Of a stretch of 64,000 nt of DNA, positions 8,053 to 17,601 are shown piece by piece. The stretch is taken from positions 13,400 to 77,399 of the forward strand of contig DJEL01000057.1 in NCBI GenBank assembly GCA_002432425.1. The letters are read 5' to 3'. A model generated the notes under the pieces. The model saw only the letters and a list, made by a program, of their open reading frames with translations. It had not been told where the DNA came from and did not search any database. Positions within the stretch are counted from its first letter, which is position 1. Every line of letters starts with the position of its first letter. Both the position numbers and the translations under genes were made by a program. This stretch comes from Lachnospiraceae bacterium UBA5899. GTDB lineage: Bacteria > Bacillota > Clostridia > Lachnospirales > Lachnospiraceae.

Positions 8053-10548
8053 TTATTCCGTAATTTCGTTTTGCGTATATTTTACCACATTTGCCTCTGC
8101 CATAGCAAGCAGTTCATCCAAAGTGTATACCGGGCATAAATAGTAATTGTCCAGATTGTCCACCATAAGCAGTTTTCCCGATTCATCAATCTGCATCATG
8201 CCGCGTAAGAACGCCAGATTTTCATTCTGCGGGTTCATCATATACGCCCAGGAGCCGAAGCCCACGTAGTAATTGCCCTGTGCATCCTTCCCGTAGTATT
8301 CCGAAGCATCGCCCGGCGTATCCGTGATTTCCGCAAGCAGTTCTCCCGAAGCCGTATCATACATCCTTAAGGAAGAATCCTGATACGTTACAAATGTAAT
8401 CGTTTTGTCCTCGTTGTAAAAAATACCTTCCGCAAGCTTGGGCAGGACATATCCCTTTTCCTTTGCGGTCTCCTGTACCTCGCTGCCCCACAGTACCTCG
8501 GTATCCTCTCTGTCGGGTGTTTTGTCCGTCAGGGTATCGTCCGCCGGATAAAAGCGCTGATAGCACACCGCCCGGTTCTCCGTATGCGTTGCCATCACAA
8601 AGCCCTGTGTCAGTCTTACCACATAATAAATCCTGTCGTCAAAGCAGTCGAAGGTAACACCGTGGGTAAAAGATATGTTGTTTTCATAGCTCATAATATA
8701 CTGGCAGCCGTCGTTCGTAATATAGGAATACAGGTTGGCGCCGTTTACCGGCTCCGCATATACAATGCCGCTGATACCCGTTTCGGCACGCAGGTAAACC
8801 TCTCCGTTTTTCCGGCTGACGGCATCGGCTTCATAACCGCCGTACAGAAGCATGCTATCGTCATCCCCTTTGGAAAACAGAATGTCATTCAGCATGGCAT
8901 TTTTATATTCTTTTTTATAGAGCAGCTTTCCCGTGCTTTCCTCATAGGCTTTCAGATAACTGTCAAAGACTGAGTACAGTACATCCCGTGTTTCGTAGGT
9001 CAGCACATACATACAGCCGTCCTTAAATACCACATCCTCCACATATGCCGTCTCCCAGTCGGAATATCTCTTTGTGTCATCCGTCAGGCTAAGGTACAGA
9101 AGCCTTCTGTCCTCCGACATTACATCGTCGCTGTTTCGCAGGGTAAGCACCACCGCCGTGGAGTCTTCGTTAAAATAAATCCGTCCGGTCTGTTCCTTGC
9201 AGTATTCGTCTAAGTTTTGAATCTCTGTATAATCCTCTGCGTCTATAATACGGAGAAAATTATAACCGCTTACCGCTATCCGGGTTCCGTCCTCTGACAG
9301 ATAGTAATTGTAAGCGCTGCCCGGCAGCTTCACCTTTTCGGTTTCCCCGGTTTTGGCATCAAATACCAGCAGTTCCCTCTCTTCGTTCCGGTAAACCAGT
9401 CTGCTGTCATCTATAAAAAATATACCGCCGTCCGAATAGCCTGCCAGACCCGCAAGTTTCCCCACCGTATGTCCGTATTCGCTTTCTTTTACCGTAATGT
9501 CTCCCGCACTTTCCTTCAGTGCATAATAAGACATGCCCCGGGAAGACTGCATGTCCGTAATCACGCTGTCCGTCTTTGCTTCGTACTGGCTTAAGAAATC
9601 TCCCGTCCGGTTATATACATACAGGCTGTCCGTCAGGGCTTTCTGTGCCTGTACCGTATAGGGCATGGCAATGCCGTCGTACTCCGTCAGGGCGCTGATT
9701 GCCGTCTGCATAGCGCCTATTCTGTCGCCCTTCTTCAAAAGCCGTCCGGATTCCTCCGCCAGACTGAGTGCCTGCTCCCTGGACAGAATATCGTTCTGGC
9801 TGCTAATCTGCGCCGCCTGTTGGGCAAGGGAGTCGTTCTGTATCTGAATTTGTTTTTTCTGCTCCCGTATCTGCATGACCATAGCGGTGCTGACAATTCC
9901 GAATGCCAGGCATACGGCAGCTCCCGCAGCGGTGAAGCCAAGGGTTTTCTTTAATTTCTGTTCCCGGTGGCGCTGCTTTAAGTCGTCATAGCCGACACCC
10001 AGCATGGGAGCTATCAGACGCAGCTTTTCCGTTTTCATGGCCTTTAGGACATCTCTTTTATTTTTGCCGCGTACATCCGCTGCCAGCGGTTCCATTTCCT
10101 CTTTTACGGTTTCCGTACTGCCGTCTTCATGGGTAATCGTCTTTTCCCGGTATAACAGTTCCTCCGGGAAGGACTCCGAAGGCTCCCCTTCCACCAGCAC
10201 CGCAAAAATATTTTCCCTGCCGTGCAGACTGATAAAGGTTTCGATTTCCTTGCGGCACCACAGAGACTCCTTCAGTCTGGGAGAGCAGATGACAATTAAG
10301 TATTCCGACTCCTCCAGTGCTTTCCGGATGGGATCCTCTAAGTTATTGGTAAGCGGCAGCTCGTCCTTGTCCCGGAAAACCCTTTCGATTTTTGTCCGGG
10401 AAAGCTTCTTTTCCTTTTTAAGTGAGCCGGGAACCTTGAACCACTCCAGCTGCTTCTGCAGATTTTCCGCCGCAAACCTGTCAAGGTCTGCATGGCGGTA
10501 GCTGATAAACGCATCGTACTTATACGGTTTCTTCATAGGTTTTACCAA
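8053..10548 (-). CDS. Membrane receptor-like protein: TIR domain, transmembrane helix, coiled coil, beta-propeller
   Basis: Domains in order: TIR (about 9-135) opening with YDAFISYRH and carrying the SLWCRKEIE segment, in which Glu101 occupies the place of the catalytic glutamate of NAD-cleaving TIR enzymes; a basic stretch ending REQKLKK; one hydrophobic helix (203-225); a Gln/Ser-rich coiled coil (228-275); then about 500 residues of repeating beta-strands that look like a WD40/PQQ-type propeller. Lysines before the helix put the TIR domain inside and the propeller outside the cell. The start overlaps the DHH gene by 29 bases: a TTG at 10548 has AAAGGG six bases upstream, while the ATG at 10536 is too far from it. 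TIR function (signalling, NAD hydrolysis or scaffold) is not determined. Confidence 0.85.
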   Translation of the reverse strand: MVKPMKKPYKYDAFISYRHADLDRFAAENLQKQLEWFKVPGSLKKEKKLSRTKIERVFRDKDELPLTNNLEDPIRKALEESEYLIVICSPRLKESLWCRKEIETFISLHGRENIFAVLVEGEPSESFPEELLYREKTITHEDGSTETVKEEMEPLAADVRGKNKRDVLKAMKTEKLRLIAPMLGVGYDDLKQRHREQKLKKTLGFTAAGAAVCLAFGIVSTAMVMQIREQKKQIQIQNDSLAQQAAQISSQNDILSREQALSLAEESGRLLKKGDRIGAMQTAISALTEYDGIAMPYTVQAQKALTDSLYVYNRTGDFLSQYEAKTDSVITDMQSSRGMSYYALKESAGDITVKESEYGHTVGKLAGLAGYSDGGIFFIDDSRLVYRNEERELLVFDAKTGETEKVKLPGSAYNYYLSEDGTRIAVSGYNFLRIIDAEDYTEIQNLDEYCKEQTGRIYFNEDSTAVVLTLRNSDDVMSEDRRLLYLSLTDDTKRYSDWETAYVEDVVFKDGCMYVLTYETRDVLYSVFDSYLKAYEESTGKLLYKKEYKNAMLNDILFSKGDDDSMLLYGGYEADAVSRKNGEVYLRAETGISGIVYAEPVNGANLYSYITNDGCQYIMSYENNISFTHGVTFDCFDDRIYYVVRLTQGFVMATHTENRAVCYQRFYPADDTLTDKTPDREDTEVLWGSEVQETAKEKGYVLPKLAEGIFYNEDKTITFVTYQDSSLRMYDTASGELLAEITDTPGDASEYYGKDAQGNYYVGFGSWAYMMNPQNENLAFLRGMMQIDESGKLLMVDNLDNYYLCPVYTLDELLAMAEANVVKYTQNEITE

Positions 10549-12043
10549 ATATATCCCTTTCTACCACATAAATGTCGTGTCTGTCTTCACAACGCACGGC
10601 AAGATAATCCCCCGGCTTCCCCAGCATGTATTTTCCCTTGTCCCATGCCGTAAAAATCTTTATGCCCCTTTTCAGTTCCCTGGCATGAATGTGCACCTGC
10701 CCTGTGGGAATACATACCTTTGCGAAATCGGTCAGATGCAGAGTGCTGCCGTCGTTCCGGTTCTTTATGGTCGGCACATAATCCGCCGACAGCGCATAGG
10801 TTTCAAACACATATTTCTCGGGAAGCACCTGATAGCTTTTTTCAAACTTGGCTCTCCGGTTGGGATAGACCTCGCCCTTGATGCCAATCATGATATACAA
10901 ATCATCTTCGATGGTCATATCCACATCCCCCTCCAGGGTACGGATGGTAATCGGCGTACCTGCCGGGAGCACCTCATCCGCTTTCACAAAGCCGATGGGA
11001 ATTTTCTTTTTGCTGTATTTCTTCATGTCGGATGTGTCAATGTCATAGTCCGCCGCATAAATCAAATCAAAGCTGTCAAAATACTGGTTCATGCGGTTGT
11101 TGAAGTACGCTTCCGGATGCAAGGTGGGATAACGCTTTTCGTAAAGCTTCCTGCTGACAAAGCCGCCCGCTTTTTCATAGTGTCCGCCGCCGGAGCCGAT
11201 GCCTTCGCATAAATAGGAAGCCAGCTCGCTGGCATTCACTTCCTTGATGCAGCTTCGCACGGAAAACTTATAGCCGTCCGCGTTTTCGTTAAACACCAGA
11301 CAACTGGTAATCACATCCACCTGCAGCAGGAAATCACTGATAAGTCCCAGTATATTAGGGTCGCAGGGCTGTGCCTTGATAACCGCATAATTATAATCTT
11401 CGTTGAAGCTGTAGCGTATCAGCGCCACTCCCGCAATCTCCAGCTCCTTTAAGGAAAGATTGGAATTTTTAAAATAATTGATAAGACCGGCATCAAATGC
11501 CAGGTCATCCCGCATATCCATGTCGAGGGGATTGCGGACTTCGGAAAGCTGGTTTGTGTCCGTATACAGTCCGTAATACAGAGCCGTTTCCAGTCCCGGC
11601 ACCGCTTTTATATCGAATTTTTCATCCCGTAAAATCTTCCACACAAGGGTGCAGCAGCTTCCCAGCGCCGGTACAATCAGGCTTAAGGGCACGCCGTCTA
11701 TTTCCACCTGATGGTGGTCCACAATGGCTACCGTATCCGCCGCAATCTTCGTCACATTGCCGGCGCCGTACTGACAGTCCACTGTCACAAGCAGCCCCTT
11801 TATAAAAAGGGGCTGTTCTTCATCCGGGCGTACATACTCCACCGGTATATGCAGTTCATCCATCATGATTTTCAGATTGGACTTCTGGATGGGATTTCTG
11901 CCGCTGTAAATAAGCCTTGTCTGTCTGCCCAGGCTCTTGAAATAGGCATACAGACCAAAGCCGGCTCCCAGCGCATCCGCATCCGGATTGTCGTGGCATT
12001 GTATGGTAATGGGGTCAAATTCTTCCAAATCTTTCAGTGTCAT
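10520..12043 (-). CDS. DHH/DHHA1 phosphoesterase with C-terminal extension
   Basis: The N-terminal half is a DHH phosphoesterase: HDNPDADALG (17-26), VDHH (108-111) and YTDTNQ (160-165) supply the Asp and His metal ligands, and GSGGGHYEKAGG (284-294) is the DHHA1 substrate-binding motif. Relatives cleave nanoRNA, pAp or cyclic dinucleotides. Residues 335-507 are an added region with two beta-rich parts; the last one contains GKPGDYLAVR...DIYVVERDIFGKTYE, similar to the small PGDYG-type domain I remember from Pfam. The 3' end overlaps the start of the TIR gene by 29 bases, implying translational coupling. It is longer than typical NrnA/GdpP-core proteins. Confidence 0.85.
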   Translation of the reverse strand: MTLKDLEEFDPITIQCHDNPDADALGAGFGLYAYFKSLGRQTRLIYSGRNPIQKSNLKIMMDELHIPVEYVRPDEEQPLFIKGLLVTVDCQYGAGNVTKIAADTVAIVDHHQVEIDGVPLSLIVPALGSCCTLVWKILRDEKFDIKAVPGLETALYYGLYTDTNQLSEVRNPLDMDMRDDLAFDAGLINYFKNSNLSLKELEIAGVALIRYSFNEDYNYAVIKAQPCDPNILGLISDFLLQVDVITSCLVFNENADGYKFSVRSCIKEVNASELASYLCEGIGSGGGHYEKAGGFVSRKLYEKRYPTLHPEAYFNNRMNQYFDSFDLIYAADYDIDTSDMKKYSKKKIPIGFVKADEVLPAGTPITIRTLEGDVDMTIEDDLYIMIGIKGEVYPNRRAKFEKSYQVLPEKYVFETYALSADYVPTIKNRNDGSTLHLTDFAKVCIPTGQVHIHARELKRGIKIFTAWDKGKYMLGKPGDYLAVRCEDRHDIYVVERDIFGKTYEETV

Positions 12044-12093
12044 AGTTTTATTCCTTATTGTCCGCGAAGATGTCCGCGCCGCCCGGTTCCGGA

Positions 12094-13272
12094 TTAGTGA
12101 TGGAACAGGCGGATGCCGGTAAATACCATTGCCATGTTGTACTTGTCGCAGCAGGAAATCACCAAATCATCCCTGACAGAACCGCCGGGCTGTACAATGT
12201 ACTTCACGCCGCTCTTGTGTGCTCTTTCCACGTTGTCGGAGAACGGGAAGAACGCATCGGAGCCTAAGGTAACATCCTTTAAGCCGTCAAGCCATGCTCT
12301 CTTTTCCTCTGTGGTAAATACAGGTGGTTTTTCCTTGAATACTCTCTGCCATGCACCCTCTGCCAGTACATCCATATATTCGTCGCCGATGTAGTTGTCG
12401 ATGGCATTGTCCCTGTCCGCTCTGCCCAGGGAGTCCACAAACTGTAAGGACAGAACCTGCGGTGCCTGACGTAAGAACCAGTTGTCCGCTTTCTGTCCGG
12501 CAAGTCTGGTGCAGTGTACACGGGATTGCTGTCCTGCGCCGATACCGATTGCCTGACCGTCCTTTACATAGCATACGGAATTGGACTGTGTGTATTTTAA
12601 GGTAATGAGCGCTACCTTCATGTCGCGCAGGGCGCTTTCGGGAATGTCCTTGTTCTGGGTTACGATATTGCTTAAAAGCTCTTTGTCAATCTTTAATTCG
12701 TTTCTTCCCTGTTCAAAGGTAATGCCGTACACCTGCTTTCTTTCGATGGGTGCCGGTACATAGGAAGGGTCAATCTTTATAATATTGTAATTGCCCTTCT
12801 TTTTGGATTTCAGAAGCTCCAGTGCCTTTTCGGTATAGCCCGGAGCGATAACGCCGTCGGAAACCTCTCTCTTAATCAGGCGGGCGGTATCCTCGTCGCA
12901 TTCGTCGGAAAGAGCAATGAAATCACCGAAGGAAGACATTCTGTCCGCACCTCTTGCTCTTGCATATGCACATGCCAGAGGAGAAAGCTCTCCCAAATCG
13001 TCCACCCAGTAAATCTTCTTTAAGGTTTCGGACATATGAAGTCCCAGCGCCGCACCGGCGGGAGAAACATGCTTAAAGGAGGTGGCTGCGGGAAGACCGG
13101 TTGCTTCCTTTAATTCCTTTACAAGCTGCCAGCCGTTGAAAGCATCCAGGAAGTTAATATAGCCGGGCTTGCCGTTTAATACCGTAACGGGCAGGTCGCT
13201 GCCGTCTTCCATGAAAATGCGGGAAGGCTTCTGGTTGGGGTTACATCCGTATTTTAATTCGATTTCGTTCAT
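12094..13272 (-). CDS. Stand-alone AICAR formyltransferase (PurH formyltransferase domain)
   Basis: The enzyme transfers a formyl group to AICAR, the penultimate step of purine synthesis. ELKYGCNPNQKPS at the N-terminus, ATSFKHVSPAGAALG and GSDAFFPFSDNVERAHKSGVKYIVQPGGSVRDD near the C-terminus are AICARFT signatures. The N-terminal IMP cyclohydrolase half of normal PurH is absent; it is supplied by the separate gene at 13344-14051. The frame is open to 13446, but the ATG at 13272 has GAAAGGAA upstream and begins exactly at the conserved part, so it is chosen (392 residues). Confidence 0.92.
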   Translation of the reverse strand: MNEIELKYGCNPNQKPSRIFMEDGSDLPVTVLNGKPGYINFLDAFNGWQLVKELKEATGLPAATSFKHVSPAGAALGLHMSETLKKIYWVDDLGELSPLACAYARARGADRMSSFGDFIALSDECDEDTARLIKREVSDGVIAPGYTEKALELLKSKKKGNYNIIKIDPSYVPAPIERKQVYGITFEQGRNELKIDKELLSNIVTQNKDIPESALRDMKVALITLKYTQSNSVCYVKDGQAIGIGAGQQSRVHCTRLAGQKADNWFLRQAPQVLSLQFVDSLGRADRDNAIDNYIGDEYMDVLAEGAWQRVFKEKPPVFTTEEKRAWLDGLKDVTLGSDAFFPFSDNVERAHKSGVKYIVQPGGSVRDDLVISCCDKYNMAMVFTGIRLFHH

Positions 13273-13343
13273 AATCACTGTATTCCTTTCTATGTGACGC
13301 AAGTTATCCGCATATTTATACTTATTTGCGTATTTATGTTTTC

Positions 13344-14051
13344 TTATTTGTTCTTGTTGACAATTCTGGTTTCGTATTTGCCGGTTTCCACCTCGATGTA
13401 TCTGACAAATAAGGAAACCTTGTTGTCTTCGTTTAAGCTGTTCCACAGCATATCGGTAAACGCATCAATGTCATTGGGAATTTCCACTTCCTTCGGTTCC
13501 CCTTCAAAGCTGGGCAGCGGGTTGCCGTCATGCATATAGGTATGGATAAAATGTCCCTCGCCTGCCTTGGGATTTTCGTATGCAAAGGTATAGCGGCGGC
13601 AGGAGTCCGGGTCACCGTGGTTGCTCTTTAAGATGGACATGGCATAGTTGAAATTGCCGTTCTCCAGATGAATGATACCGGAAATTCTCGGTGTGTAGTT
13701 GGGAGCATCCGGCTCAAATTTACGGCAGCGTAAAGACTGCTCAAAGGTAAGCTGCTTATCCATGCCTTCGTAAATGGTGTCGGTCTGGTCACCGTTTGTG
13801 ACGATGGTCTTGTTGCCGAGTACTCTGACGGGTGCGTAAATAATAAGAGAGGGGTCCTCTAACTTGGAAGGGTCAAATGCCTGTGTGCGGATGCCTTCGC
13901 CATCCTGTACGAAGATACGGTTGCGGCTATTTGCACTTCTTCCCATAATAAAGTATGCGCTGACCGCATATTTGCCATTGCCGGATTTGCCAAGGACAAT
14001 ACCTCTGCCGGGATAGCTGTTTTCCATCAGTTCCTGTTGTAATGATACCAT
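13344..14051 (-). CDS. PurO-type IMP cyclohydrolase
   Basis: The opening PGRGIVLGKSGNGKYAVSAYFIMGRSANSRNR resembles the archaeal-type IMP cyclohydrolase PurO, which closes FAICAR to IMP, and differs from the cyclohydrolase half of PurH. The stand-alone AICAR formyltransferase follows 71 bases downstream, so together they replace bifunctional PurH. The ATG at 14051 is preferred over 14072 because CGGAGG lies eight bases before it; this gives 235 residues. The transcript begins with a ZTP riboswitch, which fits a final purine step that should be raised when folate is short. Confidence 0.9.
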   Translation of the reverse strand: MVSLQQELMENSYPGRGIVLGKSGNGKYAVSAYFIMGRSANSRNRIFVQDGEGIRTQAFDPSKLEDPSLIIYAPVRVLGNKTIVTNGDQTDTIYEGMDKQLTFEQSLRCRKFEPDAPNYTPRISGIIHLENGNFNYAMSILKSNHGDPDSCRRYTFAYENPKAGEGHFIHTYMHDGNPLPSFEGEPKEVEIPNDIDAFTDMLWNSLNEDNKVSLFVRYIEVETGKYETRIVNKNK

Positions 14052-14077
14052 GTTCGTTTCCTCCGTTTCCAAACACT

Positions 14078-14200
14078 AAAAACCGCCTGAGCGGCACATA
14101 TGTGTTCGCCCAGGCGGTCGGCATTTTTTCTTATTTTCTACACTTCCTGTGGGTACTCCCACGACAGCAGTTGCTGTTTCCGCCAGTTGTGCAGCTTATA
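14078..14200 (-). promoter_or_regulatory. ZTP (pfl) riboswitch with overlapping terminator
   Basis: On the minus strand CTGCAC (near 14195) pairs with GTGTAG to form P1 and is followed by AACTGGCGGAAAC; a GTGGGA..CCCACAGGAAG segment and the downstream CCGACCGCCTGGGC match the ZTP riboswitch consensus. The 3' conserved CCGCCTGGGC is also the 5' arm of a terminator: ACCGCCTG pairs with CAGGCGGT around a loop and is followed by TTTTTA (14118 down to 14078). Binding of ZTP or ZMP, which accumulate in folate shortage, would stop the terminator from forming and turn on purO. Confidence 0.88.
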
Positions 14201-14230
14201 AGTCCATACTACATGATTTTACAAGGGATT

Positions 14231-16936
14231 TCAAGGGGCTTTTTCGGGAAACGCAAGAAGTTTTGCGGAAGGCTGCGTTTCTTTTTTCTCTGCAAGCTCC
14301 GGCACATAATCCGCTTCAAAATCTTCGCGTTTTAAGGGGCGTGCGAAATAATATCCCTGCACCATGCGCACCTTCATATCGCCGAGCAGGCGGTACTGTT
14401 CTTTCGTTTCAATCCCCTCCACACAGATGCTTACGCCGATGGTCTGCGCCAGTTCCGCCACCATCTTGATAAAGGACTGGGAATACGCGTCCTCCGCCAG
14501 GTCCTTTACAAAGCTCTGGTCGACTTTGATAACGTCAAAGGGCAGCTCCCTTATGTGGTTTAAGGAAGAATAACCAGTGCCGAAATCATCCAGTGCAATG
14601 CGCACGCCAAGCTTCCGGATATTGCCTAAAATTTCTTTCATGCGGTTCATGTCGTTGATGGCAAGGCTTTCCGTTACTTCCAACGTCAGGTTTTTCGGGG
14701 AAATACCGGTTTCGTCCAGCGCTCTTTCCACGGACTCCACAATATCCGGCTGCAAAAGCTGCACCACCGAAAGATTGACGTTTACCTTGTATTCTGGATG
14801 ACCGTTCTCATTCCATCTGCGGCATTCCCGGCAGGCTTCCAGAAGCACATGGTAGCCGATGGGATTGATGAGTCCCAGATACTCCGCCAAAGGAATGAAA
14901 TCCGCCGGGGAAATAAATCCGAGCGAAGCACTGTTCCAGCGGAGCAGCGCCTCCGCACCCGTGCAGGGAGCACCGGGTCTGGAAATATCCATAATGGGCT
15001 GGTAATAAATTTCAAATTCCTTGTAGCCGGCAACCGTGGCATCCCTCATGTTTTTCTCCATGGTCAGCCTTCTGCCGGACTCGCTGTCCAGACCGTCTTT
15101 GTAACGGACCACCCTGTTTTTGCCGTTTTTCTTGGCTTCAAACATGGCAATATCCGCTTTTTTAATCAAATCCTGAATGCCCTGTCCGTTCTGGGGATAC
15201 TCCACCACACCCATGCTCATGGTGCAGTAGTAATCCATATCCTTTAAATTCCAGGGTCTTAAGAAAATATCCTGTATGTCGGAAAGAATGCGGTCGTATT
15301 CGCCGTATTCTTCCGGCGGAATGATAATGATGAATTCATCGCCGCCGACCCGGTAGCAGTTCTGCCCGATACCCTTTACCTTTTTCAGTTCTTTGGAAAT
15401 CTGCTTTAACAGCATATCGCCGTACTGGTGCCCCAGTCCGTCATTGATATGCTTGAAGTCATCCAAATCCAGATACAGCAGAGCGCCTTTTTTCTGCTTC
15501 TCACCGGCGTTGTCCACGTAAACCGCCAGGTCTCTTTCACAGCAGATACGGTTGTAAAGTCCCGTCAGGAAATCCGTATAGGTCTGCTGCTCCACCTTCT
15601 TCTGGTACACCTTTCTGTCGGTCACGTCATAGATGGCATACATCTGCACTTTTCTGCCGTCCACCCAGGTAACATCCGAAACCGCCATGTCAAACCAGTT
15701 GCAGGTTTCTCCCTCTTCTTCCGTCTTGGGCGCCGTTTCATACCGCAACGGCAGCTTTTGGTTTAAAAGCTCCTCGAAGGTGCCTGCCTCCAGTTCTTTT
15801 GCAAAGGTGTTCTGCAAAAGCTTATTGGAAAACAGCATCTGGCCGCTTTCCGGCTCCCGGATATAAATGCCGCATTTCATGCCGTCCAGCACGGACTCCA
15901 TGGACACATATGCGCAGGACAGGGAATTTTTCTGGATGCGTTTTCCCAATATACTCTGTAAAATCTTTACGGCGCCGGAGATAAACTGCACCTCTCTACC
16001 GTCAAAATAACGTTCTTCGTTTAACTGGCACAAAGAAAGGCACATGCTGCTTTCTTCGTTTTCCATAAGCGGGTACAAAAGGAATGCCCTTACGCCGTCC
16101 CGGTACCACTTTGCCGCCTCCGGACTGCCCTGTATGGAGTCGGAGTCCACAATCATAGGCTCTTTCGTAAACAGGATGTCCTCCGCCGGAATCCCCCTTG
16201 TTTTTTCAAATGGGGAAACAGCGCCTCTTCCGTACCACTGCGCCAGAATATCCGTTGTCCGTTCTTTTCTGTCCATGTGACATACAAAACCGCCGGACAA
16301 TTTCAGGGCGCTTACGGTAATCTGCAGGAATTTTGCCATAACCACTTCCACGGCGTCCTCACTGTCAAGAAGCTGTGTCAGGGCGGTAATTTCGTCCTGC
16401 CTGTCCTTTTTGAAAGCCGTCTCCGGCATCTTTCCTGCGGGCTCGTCCGCAAGCAGCGTCCTGCATTTATTTTCAAAAATAAGCCGGGAGCAGACCATCA
16501 GCAAATCGATGTCCTTGTAGAAATTCATCTCGGACAGGGCATTGTGACAGCCTGCAGGTATCCCCGGCTCTTCTTCCGTATCATTCAGGATGCCAAGCAG
16601 CACCCAGTTTATCATAACCCTGCCTTTTACCCGGACGGAAAGCACGGCGTACTTCACATAGGGAAGCTCCGTGTCCTCTACCACAAGCTCTTCAATGGAG
16701 CCCTCCGCCACGCGCTTTAAGGCTTCCTCTATCTGCCTGTCCGTCACGATGCCCCGGAGTCTGTCCAAATCTTCCTTGTCTCCGGTAAATTCCGTGCGCA
16801 CCTTTCCGTAAGCATCCACACAGCAGGCACACAAACCGGAAGCACTGCAGAAGTGCTTTTGCAGGGATAACAGTTTTTTTTCGTCTATCAGACTTTTGTA
16901 GGTAATCTTCCAATTCCAGTCGTCATGTTCCTTCAT
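14231..16936 (-). CDS. PocR-GAF-PAS-GGDEF-EAL cyclic-di-GMP protein
   Basis: The 901-residue soluble protein has a PocR-like sensory domain (about 8-160, with several cysteines), a GAF-like domain (190-335), a PAS domain (340-445), a GGDEF diguanylate cyclase domain (452-612) and an EAL phosphodiesterase domain (630-880). The GGDEF motif is intact at 531-535 (RVGGDEF) and so is EAL at 662-664 (AEALLRW), with DDFGTGYSSL and VEGIET also kept, so both activities are possible. No membrane segment is seen. It is upstream of the ZTP riboswitch on the same strand, but separated from it by about 30 bases and probably a distinct unit. Confidence 0.92.
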   Translation of the reverse strand: MKEHDDWNWKITYKSLIDEKKLLSLQKHFCSASGLCACCVDAYGKVRTEFTGDKEDLDRLRGIVTDRQIEEALKRVAEGSIEELVVEDTELPYVKYAVLSVRVKGRVMINWVLLGILNDTEEEPGIPAGCHNALSEMNFYKDIDLLMVCSRLIFENKCRTLLADEPAGKMPETAFKKDRQDEITALTQLLDSEDAVEVVMAKFLQITVSALKLSGGFVCHMDRKERTTDILAQWYGRGAVSPFEKTRGIPAEDILFTKEPMIVDSDSIQGSPEAAKWYRDGVRAFLLYPLMENEESSMCLSLCQLNEERYFDGREVQFISGAVKILQSILGKRIQKNSLSCAYVSMESVLDGMKCGIYIREPESGQMLFSNKLLQNTFAKELEAGTFEELLNQKLPLRYETAPKTEEEGETCNWFDMAVSDVTWVDGRKVQMYAIYDVTDRKVYQKKVEQQTYTDFLTGLYNRICCERDLAVYVDNAGEKQKKGALLYLDLDDFKHINDGLGHQYGDMLLKQISKELKKVKGIGQNCYRVGGDEFIIIIPPEEYGEYDRILSDIQDIFLRPWNLKDMDYYCTMSMGVVEYPQNGQGIQDLIKKADIAMFEAKKNGKNRVVRYKDGLDSESGRRLTMEKNMRDATVAGYKEFEIYYQPIMDISRPGAPCTGAEALLRWNSASLGFISPADFIPLAEYLGLINPIGYHVLLEACRECRRWNENGHPEYKVNVNLSVVQLLQPDIVESVERALDETGISPKNLTLEVTESLAINDMNRMKEILGNIRKLGVRIALDDFGTGYSSLNHIRELPFDVIKVDQSFVKDLAEDAYSQSFIKMVAELAQTIGVSICVEGIETKEQYRLLGDMKVRMVQGYYFARPLKREDFEADYVPELAEKKETQPSAKLLAFPEKAP

Positions 16937-17019
16937 ATGATAAACCCTCTCTTATTGTTCAGTGTACCATACACCGGAACGGCACCGCAACCGTTTTGGG
17001 CAGATTTTGACATTTTTTA

Positions 17020-17586
17020 CTATTTTTTCATAACTTTTCTGACAGCTTTTGATACACTGATTGCCAGGAGAATTTTCACCACATCGGGAATGATATAAGG
17101 AACCACACATGCCATCAGGGCCGCTGCCAGGCTGATGGCCTTGCCCTGCCGCATATAGACAGCAACAAACCATGCGGTACCGAACGCATAACAGGCAGCA
17201 AGGCCGAGAATACAGCTTAAAAGAAGCACAAAAAAGTTTTTCTTTTTCATGAGCGCCGTCACCAGCCAGAATACAAAGCCGGAGAATAAAAATCCTGCGA
17301 TATAACCTCCGGTCGTACCTGCCAGTACGCCGAATCCGCTCTTAAAGCCGGCAAACACAGGTGCACCCACAGCACCCAGCAGTATGTAAACAGCAATACT
17401 GATGGTTCCTTTTTTACCGCCCAGAGTACAAAGTGCCGCAAAGACGCCGAATACCTGCAAGGTAAAAGGAATGTTTGGTATGGGTACCACAATCCAGGCG
17501 CATACGGCAATCAGCGCCGTAAAAAAGGCAATCTGGGTCATATCCAGTATCGTTAATTTCATTTTGTTTTTCTTCTGTTCTTCCAT
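17020..17586 (-). CDS. bioY: Biotin transporter BioY
   Basis: BioY is the substrate-binding membrane component of an ECF-type biotin importer. The protein has about six hydrophobic segments and the family segments IAVYILLGAVGAPVFAGF, GTTGGYIAGF and VVPYIIPDVVKILLA. The ATG at 17586 is chosen because AGGAGG is seven bases upstream, not the in-frame start at 17628 that would read through the operator. It is divergent from birA, and its promoter carries a perfect BirA-type operator. No AT module genes are adjacent, so it would use the cell's shared ECF energising module. Confidence 0.95.
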   Translation of the reverse strand: MEEQKKNKMKLTILDMTQIAFFTALIAVCAWIVVPIPNIPFTLQVFGVFAALCTLGGKKGTISIAVYILLGAVGAPVFAGFKSGFGVLAGTTGGYIAGFLFSGFVFWLVTALMKKKNFFVLLLSCILGLAACYAFGTAWFVAVYMRQGKAISLAAALMACVVPYIIPDVVKILLAISVSKAVRKVMKK

Positions 17587-17601
17587 GGGAAGTCCTCCTG
17601 T

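Noticed and set aside
10577..11212. 211-residue plus-strand frame inside the DHH gene
   Set aside because: Antisense to a gene with clear catalytic motifs, with no start signals of its own.
13273..13446. 58-residue extension of AICAR formyltransferase
   Set aside because: The added residues are Lys/Gln/Asn-rich low complexity; the ribosome binding site and family start support 13272.
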